Position numbers and translations under genes: made by a program. From positions 1-6,018 of the forward strand of contig CACZPC010000290.1 in assembly GCA_902782985.1 (NCBI GenBank): a DNA stretch of 6,018 bases. Reading direction: 5' to 3'. Under the pieces are notes generated by a model. That model was not told the DNA's origin and ran no database searches. It worked only from the letters and a program-made list of their open reading frames with translations. Numbering within the stretch: position 1 is the stretch's first letter; every line of letters starts with the position of its first letter. Positions 1-6,018 of this stretch are shown here, piece by piece. The DNA comes from Oscillospiraceae bacterium (GTDB lineage Bacteria; Bacillota; Clostridia; Saccharofermentanales; Saccharofermentanaceae).

Positions 1-1
1 T

Positions 2-970
2 CACGCTACAGAGTGTGAGGCAGATGCTATCTCCGACGGTACTAACTGCTTCGTACCTGCAGTAATGGAGCATATCGAGCTTGCAGGTGTTCACTCCGGT
101 GACTCCGCTTGTATCCTTCCTTCCAAGAACCTTACAGAGAAGCAGGTTGCTACTATCAAGGAATATACAAAGAAGATCGCTATCGAGATGGGTGTATGCG
201 GCCTTATGAACATGCAGTACGCTATCGAGGACGATGTTGTATATGTACTTGAGGCTAACCCCAGGGCAAGTAGAACAGTACCCTTGGTATCCAAGGTCTG
301 CGCTATCAACATGGTCAAGATCGCAACAGAGATCATGACTTCCGAGCTTACAGGCAGGAAGTCTCCTGTACCTGAACTTCACGATAAGGTCATCAATCAC
401 TACGGTGTCAAGGAAGCAGTCTTCCCCTTCAACATGTTCCAGGAGGTAGACCCCGTTCTCGGACCCGAGATGAGATCTACAGGTGAGGTACTTGGTCTTT
501 CTCCTAACTTCGGAGAGGCATACTTCAAGGCTCAGGAAGCAACTAAGACAATGCTTCCTCTTGAGGGAACAGTCCTTATGTCCGTATGCGACAGAGATAA
601 GTCCGATCTTCTTGAAGTTGCAAGAGCATTTAACGAAGTAGGATTTAAGATCCTTGCTACAGGCGGAACCTATGACATGATCACAGCTGACGGTATCCCC
701 GCTACTAAGGTCAAGAAGCTCTACGAGGGAAGACCTAATATCACAGATCTTATCGCTAACGGCGAGATCAGCCTGATCATCAACACACCTGCAGGTAAGA
801 CAAGTGTTCATAATGACAGCTACATCCGCCAGGAAGCTATCAAGCACAGGATCCCTTATATGACTACTATGGCAGCAGCTAAGGCTTCTGCAGAGGGTAT
901 CAAGGCTCTGAAGAACAATACTCACCTCGGAGTTAAGGCTCTTCAGGATTTCCACGCCGAGATCAAGTAA
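2..970 (+). CDS. carB: Carbamoyl-phosphate synthase large subunit, C-terminal part (5' truncated by window edge)
   Basis: CarB makes carbamoyl phosphate in the cytoplasm from bicarbonate, ammonia (supplied by the small subunit CarA) and two ATP, feeding pyrimidine and arginine synthesis. The open frame runs without a stop from base 2, so the ATG at 65 is internal; 322 residues are visible of a protein that is usually about 1,070. Residues 1 to about 183 are the end of the second ATP-grasp (carbamoyl-phosphate forming) half, with the family motif MEHIELAGVHSGDSAC and the metal-binding EANPRASRTVP stretch (residues 84-94). Residues about 188-322 are the MGS-like allosteric domain, with the ATGGT motif and the NTPAGK loop that bind nucleotide effectors in this family. 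carA and the rest of carB should lie to the left, outside the window. No frameshift or missing key residue is seen. The identification is very secure. Confidence 0.97.
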   Translation, partial: HATECEADAISDGTNCFVPAVMEHIELAGVHSGDSACILPSKNLTEKQVATIKEYTKKIAIEMGVCGLMNMQYAIEDDVVYVLEANPRASRTVPLVSKVCAINMVKIATEIMTSELTGRKSPVPELHDKVINHYGVKEAVFPFNMFQEVDPVLGPEMRSTGEVLGLSPNFGEAYFKAQEATKTMLPLEGTVLMSVCDRDKSDLLEVARAFNEVGFKILATGGTYDMITADGIPATKVKKLYEGRPNITDLIANGEISLIINTPAGKTSVHNDSYIRQEAIKHRIPYMTTMAAAKASAEGIKALKNNTHLGVKALQDFHAEIK

Positions 971-1000
971 TCTTTAAGAGAAAATACTATCAGACACAGT

Positions 1001-1032
1001 AAAGACCTCCGATCACAAGTCGGAGGTCTTTT
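1001..1032 (+). terminator. Rho-independent terminator after carB, probably bidirectional
   Basis: A perfect 12-bp stem (1001-1012 with 1020-1031) encloses a 7-base loop. Its core is GACCTCCGA / TCGGAGGTC, followed by TTTT. It lies 30 bases after the carB stop. The stem begins with AAA and ends in TTT, so the opposite strand also shows a hairpin ending in T residues. It could therefore also end transcripts from the facing small gene at 1072-1275. Confidence 0.9.
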
Positions 1033-1071
1033 CACGTGAGGGGTTATGTAAAAGTACGAGTTGTTCATATA

Positions 1072-1275
1072 TTAAGCTGCTAAATTTCTGCAGACCCTGT
1101 TACAGGTGAAATCGCCGTATGTGAAAGTATGTCCTGCAAACCTTTCGAAGATATCGTTATCTGATATCTCGTCGATGTCTTCATAGAATTCTTCTTCATC
1201 AAGGAAAAGAAGATATTCCTTAAGCTCATTGATCTCTTCTGACGTTAATTCAAAAACCGTTCTCCTGTTTTCCAT
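1072..1275 (-). CDS. Small acidic conserved-type hypothetical protein (67 aa)
   Basis: I do not recognise a named function. The start ATG is preceded by an AAGGGA-like ribosome site at a suitable distance (about 1284-1290 on the opposite strand), which supports real translation. The N-terminal half (residues about 9-35) is predicted to be helical and very rich in Glu and Asp, starting with an LTSEEINELKEYLLF stretch. The second half has the pattern DNDIFERFAG-HTFTYGDFTC, then a second cysteine four residues on. The order helix, then 'D-x-x-(I/V)-F-E-x-(Y/F)-x-G', then 'DF-x-C' recalls small uncharacterised proteins of Bacillota chromosomes and mobile elements. That resemblance is from memory and not tested. 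There is no signal peptide or membrane segment. The gene lies 139 bases downstream of the membrane protein on the same strand, so it may be cotranscribed or have its own promoter. It faces carB across the shared hairpin. Confidence 0.7.
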   Translation of the reverse strand: MENRRTVFELTSEEINELKEYLLFLDEEEFYEDIDEISDNDIFERFAGHTFTYGDFTCNRVCRNLAA

Positions 1276-1414
1276 GTTATTATCCCTTTCTTATCACGAC
1301 TGCCTTAGCGGTGTTTTCTGTTCTTTATGGCATAATGATACAGCCCTGAGGACAACTGTCCCATAGGATTTGCTTACGGCAGGCTAACAGAAATGTAAGA
1401 AACGGGGTGATATC

Positions 1415-2950
1415 TTACGGATAGACGACTTCCACGACCATCCAGCGATAGCTCAGATCCGGATCGTGTGTTGATGTTACGGTATTATCATAGATGACGT
1501 TATATCTGTCGGAGTCATAAAGATCCTCGGCAAAATATATATCGGTCGTGCCGGGTTCGAGGTCCAATACCAGAGCATCCGGGTGATATTCATCGACGAA
1601 TGCATTCATCTCGTCCAGATCCGCTATGAGCATCTTACCGCTGATATAATCCTTGCCCGAGAATTGTTCGAGATAAAGATCCGTCCTGTTGTCGATATGT
1701 ACGGGGATCTGATAGAAAGCAAGCCAGGTTCCCGAATTAAACGAGTTGTAGATCCTTTTAAAGCCATTCTGCTTTACTACCGGGATGATGCCCTCATCAT
1801 AGGCAGCCAGAGCTGAAATATCGGAGACGGTATTGGTAGGGAAATATGTTATCCACGAGGTTACCGTAGTAAATAACATGAATAACAGGCAGAAAGCAGT
1901 AAGGATATAGTTGGAGACGTCTCCGAACTTAAGCTTTTTGGTGTCGATCTTAAAGACATTATCATTTATCCAGCTGAGCAGGATCTGGAGCTCCTCGCCG
2001 CAGAACATCATGATAATAAGTGCAGTGAAGTTCATAAAGCGGCAATACTTGCAGGAGATTATTATGAACATGCAGTAAAAGCAGAGTTTGGTAATGACTT
2101 TCTTATCAAACTTGCGAAGCCTTTCGTCTACGGCAAAGCCGACGAAGATGAGAAGCAATCCCGAGATCTCAAGGATCGAGAAGGTCTTGGGCTGCCATTC
2201 CATGTTGTATTTCCAGACATCCTTTCCCTGGGATTGCATGAAAGCATATGTCCATACTCCGATCCCGATGGGATTGATGATCGAAGTGACTGTTCCGCAG
2301 ACAAGGCCGATAAGATACTTCCCGGCATTCTTGAACTGCCTGAAGAGGAGTTCAATTGCAATGAATACGCCATAAGCAACAAAAAATAACGGGATCATGC
2401 CGCCGTGGAACCAGGACATGAGAAAAGCGCTGACTGAGAAGACGATGCATTTTTTCAAAATGCTTATCTTATCATCGAGCATTACATAAAGAAATACGAC
2501 AAATATCAGCTGAGACACAAGATGGGGTCTGGCATTATAGTTGGGAAATGAATAACATCTGGCAAGAGCAGCCGTAAGTACCATTATGTAAGGATCGACA
2601 GCGGGTATATTCCTCTTAAAGATGATCGCGGCCATGGTGTAATTAAAAATTGCCGTAAGGATTATTACTCCTGCTATTCCGCCGATCTTATAAAACAGGC
2701 CGACAAGAAAATACCATGCCTCCTCATGCGGCGCCCAGTTAAGACCTTCATGCCAGCTGTATATATCATTCAGGATCATTCTCTTCTGAGAGATCATATC
2801 CAGTCCGATCCTGAGCTGTATCATAGTATCGCCGATGTATCCGTTGCCGATCATGGACATATTGAAGAACGGACAGAATAATAAAGCTATAACGGCAATG
2901 ATAAACAATCTCGTCGATGATGATATGCGATTCTGTTGGATCGGAGGCAT
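1415..2950 (-). CDS. Polytopic membrane protein, GT-C glycosyltransferase-like (511 aa)
   Basis: This is an integral membrane protein with roughly ten hydrophobic segments (about 14-33, 78-111 possibly two, 120-132, 144-159, 165-203 two, 213-230, 258-274, 288-325 two, 347-370) and a soluble C-terminal domain of about 130 residues. After the first segment comes a long loop holding D41, D62, H67 and E76/E77, the place where GT-C enzymes (lipid-phosphate-sugar dependent transferases) carry catalytic acids. Other marks of bacterial GT-C-like membrane proteins are the ARPHL stretch (140-144), the INPIGIGVW stretch (225-233) and, in the C-terminal domain, NSFNSGTWLAFY...VHIDNRTDLY (402-426). The start ATG has an AAGGAG site (2958-2963 on the + strand) 7 bases away. 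It is transcribed divergently from the symporter gene. The donor and acceptor cannot be read from the sequence. Family-level assignment is moderate; a non-catalytic transport or scaffolding role is possible. Confidence 0.75.
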   Translation of the reverse strand: MPPIQQNRISSSTRLFIIAVIALLFCPFFNMSMIGNGYIGDTMIQLRIGLDMISQKRMILNDIYSWHEGLNWAPHEEAWYFLVGLFYKIGGIAGVIILTAIFNYTMAAIIFKRNIPAVDPYIMVLTAALARCYSFPNYNARPHLVSQLIFVVFLYVMLDDKISILKKCIVFSVSAFLMSWFHGGMIPLFFVAYGVFIAIELLFRQFKNAGKYLIGLVCGTVTSIINPIGIGVWTYAFMQSQGKDVWKYNMEWQPKTFSILEISGLLLIFVGFAVDERLRKFDKKVITKLCFYCMFIIISCKYCRFMNFTALIIMMFCGEELQILLSWINDNVFKIDTKKLKFGDVSNYILTAFCLLFMLFTTVTSWITYFPTNTVSDISALAAYDEGIIPVVKQNGFKRIYNSFNSGTWLAFYQIPVHIDNRTDLYLEQFSGKDYISGKMLIADLDEMNAFVDEYHPDALVLDLEPGTTDIYFAEDLYDSDRYNVIYDNTVTSTHDPDLSYRWMVVEVVYP

Positions 2951-2999
2951 TTTCCATCTCCTTAGCGGATACTGTATAATCCTGTTTATTGTACTATAT

Positions 3000-3030
3000 T
3001 TGACACCTAAAAGAAATTTAAAAGCATATT
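3000..3030 (+). promoter_or_regulatory. Possible sigma-70 type promoter for the symporter gene
   Basis: A consensus -35 hexamer TTGACA (3000-3005) is followed after a long 19-base spacer by CATATT (3025-3030), one mismatch from TATATT. Transcription would start near 3037 and leave a leader of about 50 bases with the ribosome site. The spacer is longer than the preferred 17, so the call is tentative. The surrounding 2951-3087 gap is AT-rich and must also hold the promoter of the divergent membrane-protein gene, for which TACAAT on the minus strand (about 2988-2993) is a weak -10 candidate. Confidence 0.3.
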
Positions 3031-3075
3031 ATTGAAAAGCATTAAAGTATAGAATGAGTATGTATAAATTTGTTC

Positions 3076-3083
3076 AGGAGAGG
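3076..3083 (+). promoter_or_regulatory. Ribosome binding site that fixes the symporter start
   Basis: AGGAGAGG lies just upstream of the ATG at 3088; from AGGAG the spacing is 7 bases. The alternative in-frame TTG at 3070 would lie upstream of this site and have no ribosome site of its own, so the ATG is preferred. Confidence 0.85.
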
Positions 3084-3087
3084 CGTT

Positions 3088-4659
3088 ATGGATTCATACC
3101 TCGATACACTCGCACGTTTTAACGATGTTATAAACGAGTTTGTCTGGGTCAAGGTCGGTATCATCCTTCTTATCGGTACCGGTATATTGATGACCCTGTT
3201 GACTAAATTCTTTCAGGTGACTCACTGCAGACACTGGTGGCAGAAGACGATCGGAAGCCTTTTTGATACTAAAGTCATATCTCATACTAATGACAGAGCT
3301 TCGATCTCTCAGTTTCAGGCGCTCTGTACCGCTCTCGCGGCTACTGTCGGCGTAGGTAACATTGCCGGTGTTTCGGCTGCTATCATGACCGGCGGTCCCG
3401 GTGCCGTATTCTGGATGTGGGTTGCCGCTTTCTTCGGTATGATGACCAACTATTCCGAGAATATCCTCGGTATCTATTACAGACGTAAGAATCATGAAGG
3501 TGAATGGTCGGGCGGTGCCATGTATTATCTTCAGGACGGACTCGGCAATTATCCTCACATGAAGGGTGTCGGAAGAGTCCTGGCGATCCTTTTCGCGATC
3601 TGCGCGATGATGGCCTCCTTCGGTATCGGTAATATGGGACAGGTAAATAAGATAGTAATCAATTTTACCTCTGCCTTTGATATCAAGCCTTTGTCGTCCA
3701 GGATCCTCTATTCTTCCGGAGAATCCGATGTTACGCTCTATATGCTGGTCGTAGGTCTCGTTCTTATGGTGCTTGTAGGCTTCGTTGTCCTGGGAGGACT
3801 TCAGAGGATCGCAGGGGTAGCCGAGAAGGTCGTTCCGTTTATGGTCGTGCTTTTCGTGCTCGGATCGGTGATCATAATAGTTGCTAATTTCAAGGGCATC
3901 ATTCCCGCATTCGGCGCTATCTTTTCCATGGCTTTCTCGAAGCAGGCGGCATGGGGCGGTGCCACGGGTGTTGCATTTAAGACGATAATCACGCAGGGCT
4001 GTAAGAGAGGTGTCTTCTCTAACGAGGCCGGTCTTGGTTCGTCAGTTATGGTCCACAGTAATTCCAATGTCAAGGAGCCTGTAAAGCAGGGCCTGTGGGG
4101 AATCTTCGAAGTATTTGCCGACACTATGATTGTCTGCTCCATGACTGCACTTACGATACTTACATCCGGTGTTATCGATCTTAAGACAGGAGCAACGGAT
4201 ACTTCATCAGATGCTACACTGGTAGCTGAAGCATTTAATACGCTCTTTAAGTATGGCAGATTCGAGTTTGGAAGGATCTTTATCGCTCTTGCAATACTGG
4301 TATTTGCATTTACGACTATCCTCGGCTGGTCGCACTACGGTTCCAAGGCTGTTGAGTATCTTGCAGGCAGCAGGGCGAAGAGCATCACACGTATATATAA
4401 GGTCATCTTCGTACTTATGATCCTCTCAGGTTCACTCATGACATCTTCTCTTGCATGGGATATCTCGGATACATTTAACGGCTTTATGATGATGCCCAAT
4501 CTTGTCGGTGTCATAGCTATGAGTCCCGTAGTAGTTAAGCTTACATCCAACTATGTGGACCGCCGCATCAAGGGAAAGGATATCGAACCCATGGTATCCT
4601 ACGATCCCGCGATCCAGGCTGAACATGCAAAGGCCATAAAGGAGACCGGCGAAGACTGA
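3088..4659 (+). CDS. AGCS family sodium:alanine/glycine symporter (523 aa)
   Basis: This cytoplasmic-membrane carrier takes up alanine and/or glycine with Na+ (AlsT/AgcS type, LeuT-like fold). The evidence is the family signature GGPGAVFWMWVAAFFG (residues 102-117), preceded by ALAATVGVGNIAGV in the unwound first helix that binds Na+ and substrate, and by the conserved FSNEAGLGSS motif (310-319). About ten to eleven hydrophobic segments spread over residues 20-490 fit the fold. The start is the ATG at 3088, set by the AGGAGAGG site. At 523 residues it is somewhat longer than many members (about 450-490). The extra length lies mainly in a loop near residues 195-215 and a charged cytoplasmic tail after about 485. 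The gene stands alone between a divergent and a convergent neighbour. Alanine versus glycine preference cannot be decided here, and no glycine riboswitch is evident in the short leader. Confidence 0.95.
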   Translation: MDSYLDTLARFNDVINEFVWVKVGIILLIGTGILMTLLTKFFQVTHCRHWWQKTIGSLFDTKVISHTNDRASISQFQALCTALAATVGVGNIAGVSAAIMTGGPGAVFWMWVAAFFGMMTNYSENILGIYYRRKNHEGEWSGGAMYYLQDGLGNYPHMKGVGRVLAILFAICAMMASFGIGNMGQVNKIVINFTSAFDIKPLSSRILYSSGESDVTLYMLVVGLVLMVLVGFVVLGGLQRIAGVAEKVVPFMVVLFVLGSVIIIVANFKGIIPAFGAIFSMAFSKQAAWGGATGVAFKTIITQGCKRGVFSNEAGLGSSVMVHSNSNVKEPVKQGLWGIFEVFADTMIVCSMTALTILTSGVIDLKTGATDTSSDATLVAEAFNTLFKYGRFEFGRIFIALAILVFAFTTILGWSHYGSKAVEYLAGSRAKSITRIYKVIFVLMILSGSLMTSSLAWDISDTFNGFMMMPNLVGVIAMSPVVVKLTSNYVDRRIKGKDIEPMVSYDPAIQAEHAKAIKETGED

Positions 4660-4688
4660 TAATTATCGTATCAGGTGCAAAAGATCAG

Positions 4689-4718
4689 GCCCGGGCATCG
4701 TAATGTGTCCGGGCTTTT
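4689..4718 (+). terminator. Rho-independent terminator after the symporter gene
   Basis: A stem of about 10 bp (4689-4698 with 4705-4714, two of them G-U pairs) with the core GCCCGG / CCGGGC has a 6-base loop and is followed by TTTT (4715-4718). It lies 29 bases after the symporter stop. GCAAAA (4677-4682) upstream can pair with TTTTGC (4715-4720). Reading leftwards, the minus strand therefore also has a T-run a few bases past the stem. The hairpin may weakly end transcripts of the facing FtsK-like gene as well. Confidence 0.85.
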
Positions 4719-4746
4719 GCTTGTCGGTGACAGGCATGGAATAATA

Positions 4747-5913
4747 CTATCTTTTCATCTTTTCCCATTGCGCTCTCGAAATGATCACTTTACCTGAGTC
4801 GCTGCCTCCGACCGGTTCGATGATATTTTCCTGTTCCATCCTGTATATCAGTACGACCGCATCCGAATAATCAAGACCGAGCGTTCGCTGCAGAACGGCT
4901 ATGCTCGCCTTGCCGGACTTAAGTATGATCTCCACTGCATGTTCAAAGAGGGTAGCCGCTTCTATCGGCTGCTCACCTATGGTATAGAGATTGTCTCTGT
5001 TCCTGAAATAGGATACGAGTTCGGTCATCTCATCGGCCGTGACCGTGGGGCAGATGCTCTTCACGCAGATATTTGTCGTACTGTCATAGAAGTACATCTC
5101 ACCATTACCTGACAGCGACTGTGCGCCTTCACGGCATATGGTCTTTATGCTCTGTTCTTTGTTTTTAAGTCTGAATATAATCTTGTGACTGATCTTATCG
5201 TTCAACTCACGGAAAAGCCCCGATCTCAGATCGATCCGCGATGCCGCAATGAGATGTATTCCGAAGCGCGGACCGTTTGAGATGATCTCGTCAAGATGGA
5301 CCAGGCACTCATCCGTAACGGAAGCCGTAAGATCGCCGATATCGTTGATAAAAAGTACGATATGCGGAAGCGCGTTCCGGGTGAGCCTTAAGCTGTCTAT
5401 GGACTTGGTTGAATGCTTGCTGAGGTATTCGCTTCTTCTCTCGATCTCAGACGATAGCCATCGGATCGCGGCTCTTGTCTGAACGGGATTGGATATTACC
5501 GGCATAAGAAGATGAGGGATACCGTTAAAGTGGCGGGCGAAATTACAGACCGGATCAGCGATTATCATCCTTATATCGTACGGATAAGCTTTGCATAATA
5601 TGCTGCAGATGACTGCATTGAACGTATCCGTGATCTCACCGTTATCACTTCCGGTGATAAAGAGATGTCTGTGCTGAGCAATGTCGAAAAGCAACGGATC
5701 ATGACCGGAATTCATACCCAATGCCACACAGGTCCTGGGTGAACGTGTGAACCTCTCGGAATCAAGAAGATCCCTTAACGGGACAGGATCCATATGCTCT
5801 TGGGATATCGATCCGTCGTATGGAACGATCATACGTGAAGAGGAGACCCCGAGCAGGTCTGTAGGAGCCGGTATGGTTATATACGGGATCGGAAGATCAT
5901 ACTTATATTTCAT
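4747..5913 (-). CDS. FtsK/SpoIIIE-like protein with degenerate ATPase motifs and a C-terminal gamma domain (388 aa)
   Basis: FtsK/SpoIIIE proteins are hexameric ATP-driven motors that pump double-stranded DNA at division or sporulation septa. This homologue covers the soluble part only: a short lead with the VPLRDLLDSERF block (44-55), a RecA-like motor core (about 60-305) and a winged-helix gamma domain (about 320-375, with GKASIAVLQR). Family landmarks kept are YPYDIRMIIADP, FNGIPHLLMPVISNP and EIERR. The nucleotide site is not kept. The usual GATGSGKSV reads GSDNGEITD (88-96), placing Ile at the P-loop lysine. The Walker B IIDEL reads FINDI, with Asn190 and Asp191 for Asp-Glu. ATQRP reads AASRI, and DSR reads QSI (254-256). 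There is no N-terminal membrane domain; typical members have about 750-900 residues. The frame is intact with a good ribosome site, so it looks like a maintained pseudo-ATPase. Its role is unknown; a DNA-binding or regulatory partner of a true FtsK/SpoIIIE is one possibility. Family assignment is firm; loss of ATPase activity is inferred from residues. Confidence 0.9.
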   Translation of the reverse strand: MKYKYDLPIPYITIPAPTDLLGVSSSRMIVPYDGSISQEHMDPVPLRDLLDSERFTRSPRTCVALGMNSGHDPLLFDIAQHRHLFITGSDNGEITDTFNAVICSILCKAYPYDIRMIIADPVCNFARHFNGIPHLLMPVISNPVQTRAAIRWLSSEIERRSEYLSKHSTKSIDSLRLTRNALPHIVLFINDIGDLTASVTDECLVHLDEIISNGPRFGIHLIAASRIDLRSGLFRELNDKISHKIIFRLKNKEQSIKTICREGAQSLSGNGEMYFYDSTTNICVKSICPTVTADEMTELVSYFRNRDNLYTIGEQPIEAATLFEHAVEIILKSGKASIAVLQRTLGLDYSDAVVLIYRMEQENIIEPVGGSDSGKVIISRAQWEKMKR

Positions 5914-5918
5914 AACGT

Positions 5919-5925
5919 TCACCTC
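5919..5925 (-). promoter_or_regulatory. Ribosome binding site that fixes the FtsK-like start
   Basis: On the minus strand GAGGTGA lies 5 bases before the ATG at 5913. An in-frame GTG at 5922 is part of this very site (the GTG of GAGGTGA), so initiation there is unlikely and the 388-residue product is preferred to a 391-residue one. Confidence 0.75.
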
Positions 5926-5967
5926 GCCTTCTGATCGATCTTTCTATACTTTCAGTTTAGAGAAAAA

Positions 5968-5997
5968 ATATGAATGCCCGATAAACGGGATATGAAT
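5968..5997. repeat. Direct repeat ATATGAAT flanking a small hairpin, upstream of the FtsK-like gene
   Basis: ATATGAAT occurs at 5968-5975 and again at 5990-5997, 22 bases apart (about two helical turns). Between the copies is CCCG-ATAAA-CGGG (5977-5989), a 4-bp stem with a 5-base loop. The element begins 55 bases upstream of the FtsK-like ATG, where an operator could sit. A TATAGA -10-like hexamer is at 5943-5948 on the minus strand, but no good -35 accompanies it. Function is unproven. Confidence 0.35.
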
Positions 5998-6018
5998 TTA
6001 TTGTCCTGAAATCACCGA

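Noticed and set aside
65..67. ATG at 65 as the start of the first gene
   Set aside because: The frame is open to base 2 and the residues before it (AISDGTNCFVPAV) match the interior of CarB, so this methionine is internal.
1350..1361. GGACAACTGTCC inverted repeat between the two minus-strand genes as a terminator or operator
   Set aside because: It has only a 4-base stem with a tetraloop and no T-run follows in either direction, which is too weak to support a function.
2088..2375. 95-codon open frame on the plus strand
   Set aside because: It is antisense to transmembrane segments of the GT-C-like gene; its composition reflects the opposite strand.
3070..3072. TTG at 3070 as the start of the symporter
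   Set aside because: It lies upstream of the AGGAGAGG ribosome site, which points to the ATG at 3088. The six extra residues (LFRRGV) are not typical of the family.
2951..3087. Glycine riboswitch upstream of the alanine/glycine symporter
   Set aside because: The leader is short and AT-rich, and no tandem conserved aptamer core or terminator-like expression platform can be seen.
3094..3558. 154-codon open frame on the minus strand
   Set aside because: It lies wholly inside the symporter gene, encodes a low-complexity, non-family-like peptide and has no supporting ribosome site. It is a shadow of codon bias.
3801..4142. 113-codon open frame on the minus strand
   Set aside because: It is antisense to conserved symporter motifs, including the SNEAGLGSS region, with no independent evidence of coding.
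4747..5913. FtsK-like gene as a decaying pseudogene
   Set aside because: There is no internal stop or frameshift, the ribosome site is good, and non-catalytic family blocks are well kept. That favours a maintained pseudo-ATPase, although relatives would need to be compared.
5920..5922. GTG at 5922 as the start of the FtsK-like gene
   Set aside because: The GTG is itself part of the GAGGTGA ribosome site serving the ATG at 5913.

Overview
The window looks like chromosomal DNA from a low-to-mid GC Bacillota, most likely a clostridial gut or rumen lineage. This rests on the close fit of CarB and the alanine/glycine symporter to clostridial-type families, strong AGGAG-type Shine-Dalgarno sites and compact spacing. 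The placement is inference. I see no tRNA, rRNA, CRISPR array, insertion sequence or phage structural gene.

Layout, left to right. (1) The 3' third of carB (carbamoyl-phosphate synthase large subunit) enters from the left edge and ends at 970. A strong, near-symmetric hairpin at 1001-1032 follows and can serve the facing gene too. (2) Two minus-strand genes follow: a 67-residue acidic protein of unknown function (1072-1275) and a 511-residue polytopic membrane protein (1415-2950) built like a GT-C type glycosyltransferase. (3) Divergent from that is an AGCS-family sodium:alanine/glycine symporter (3088-4659), closed by a hairpin terminator at 4689-4718. (4) Facing it is a 388-residue FtsK/SpoIIIE-like protein (4747-5913, minus) that lacks the membrane domain and has lost the key Walker A, Walker B and other motor residues while keeping the rest of the fold and a C-terminal winged-helix gamma domain.

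The genes do not form one pathway. They are separate units: pyrimidine/arginine precursor synthesis, possible envelope glycosylation, amino-acid uptake and a DNA-translocase relative. The most unusual item is the FtsK/SpoIIIE-like protein, which reads as an intact, translated, ATPase-dead paralogue and not as a decaying pseudogene. A direct repeat flanking a small hairpin upstream of it may be a regulatory site.

No stretch over 300 bases lacks a gene. The largest gaps are 1276-1414 (no convincing promoter or hairpin seen) and the divergent intergenic region 2951-3087.
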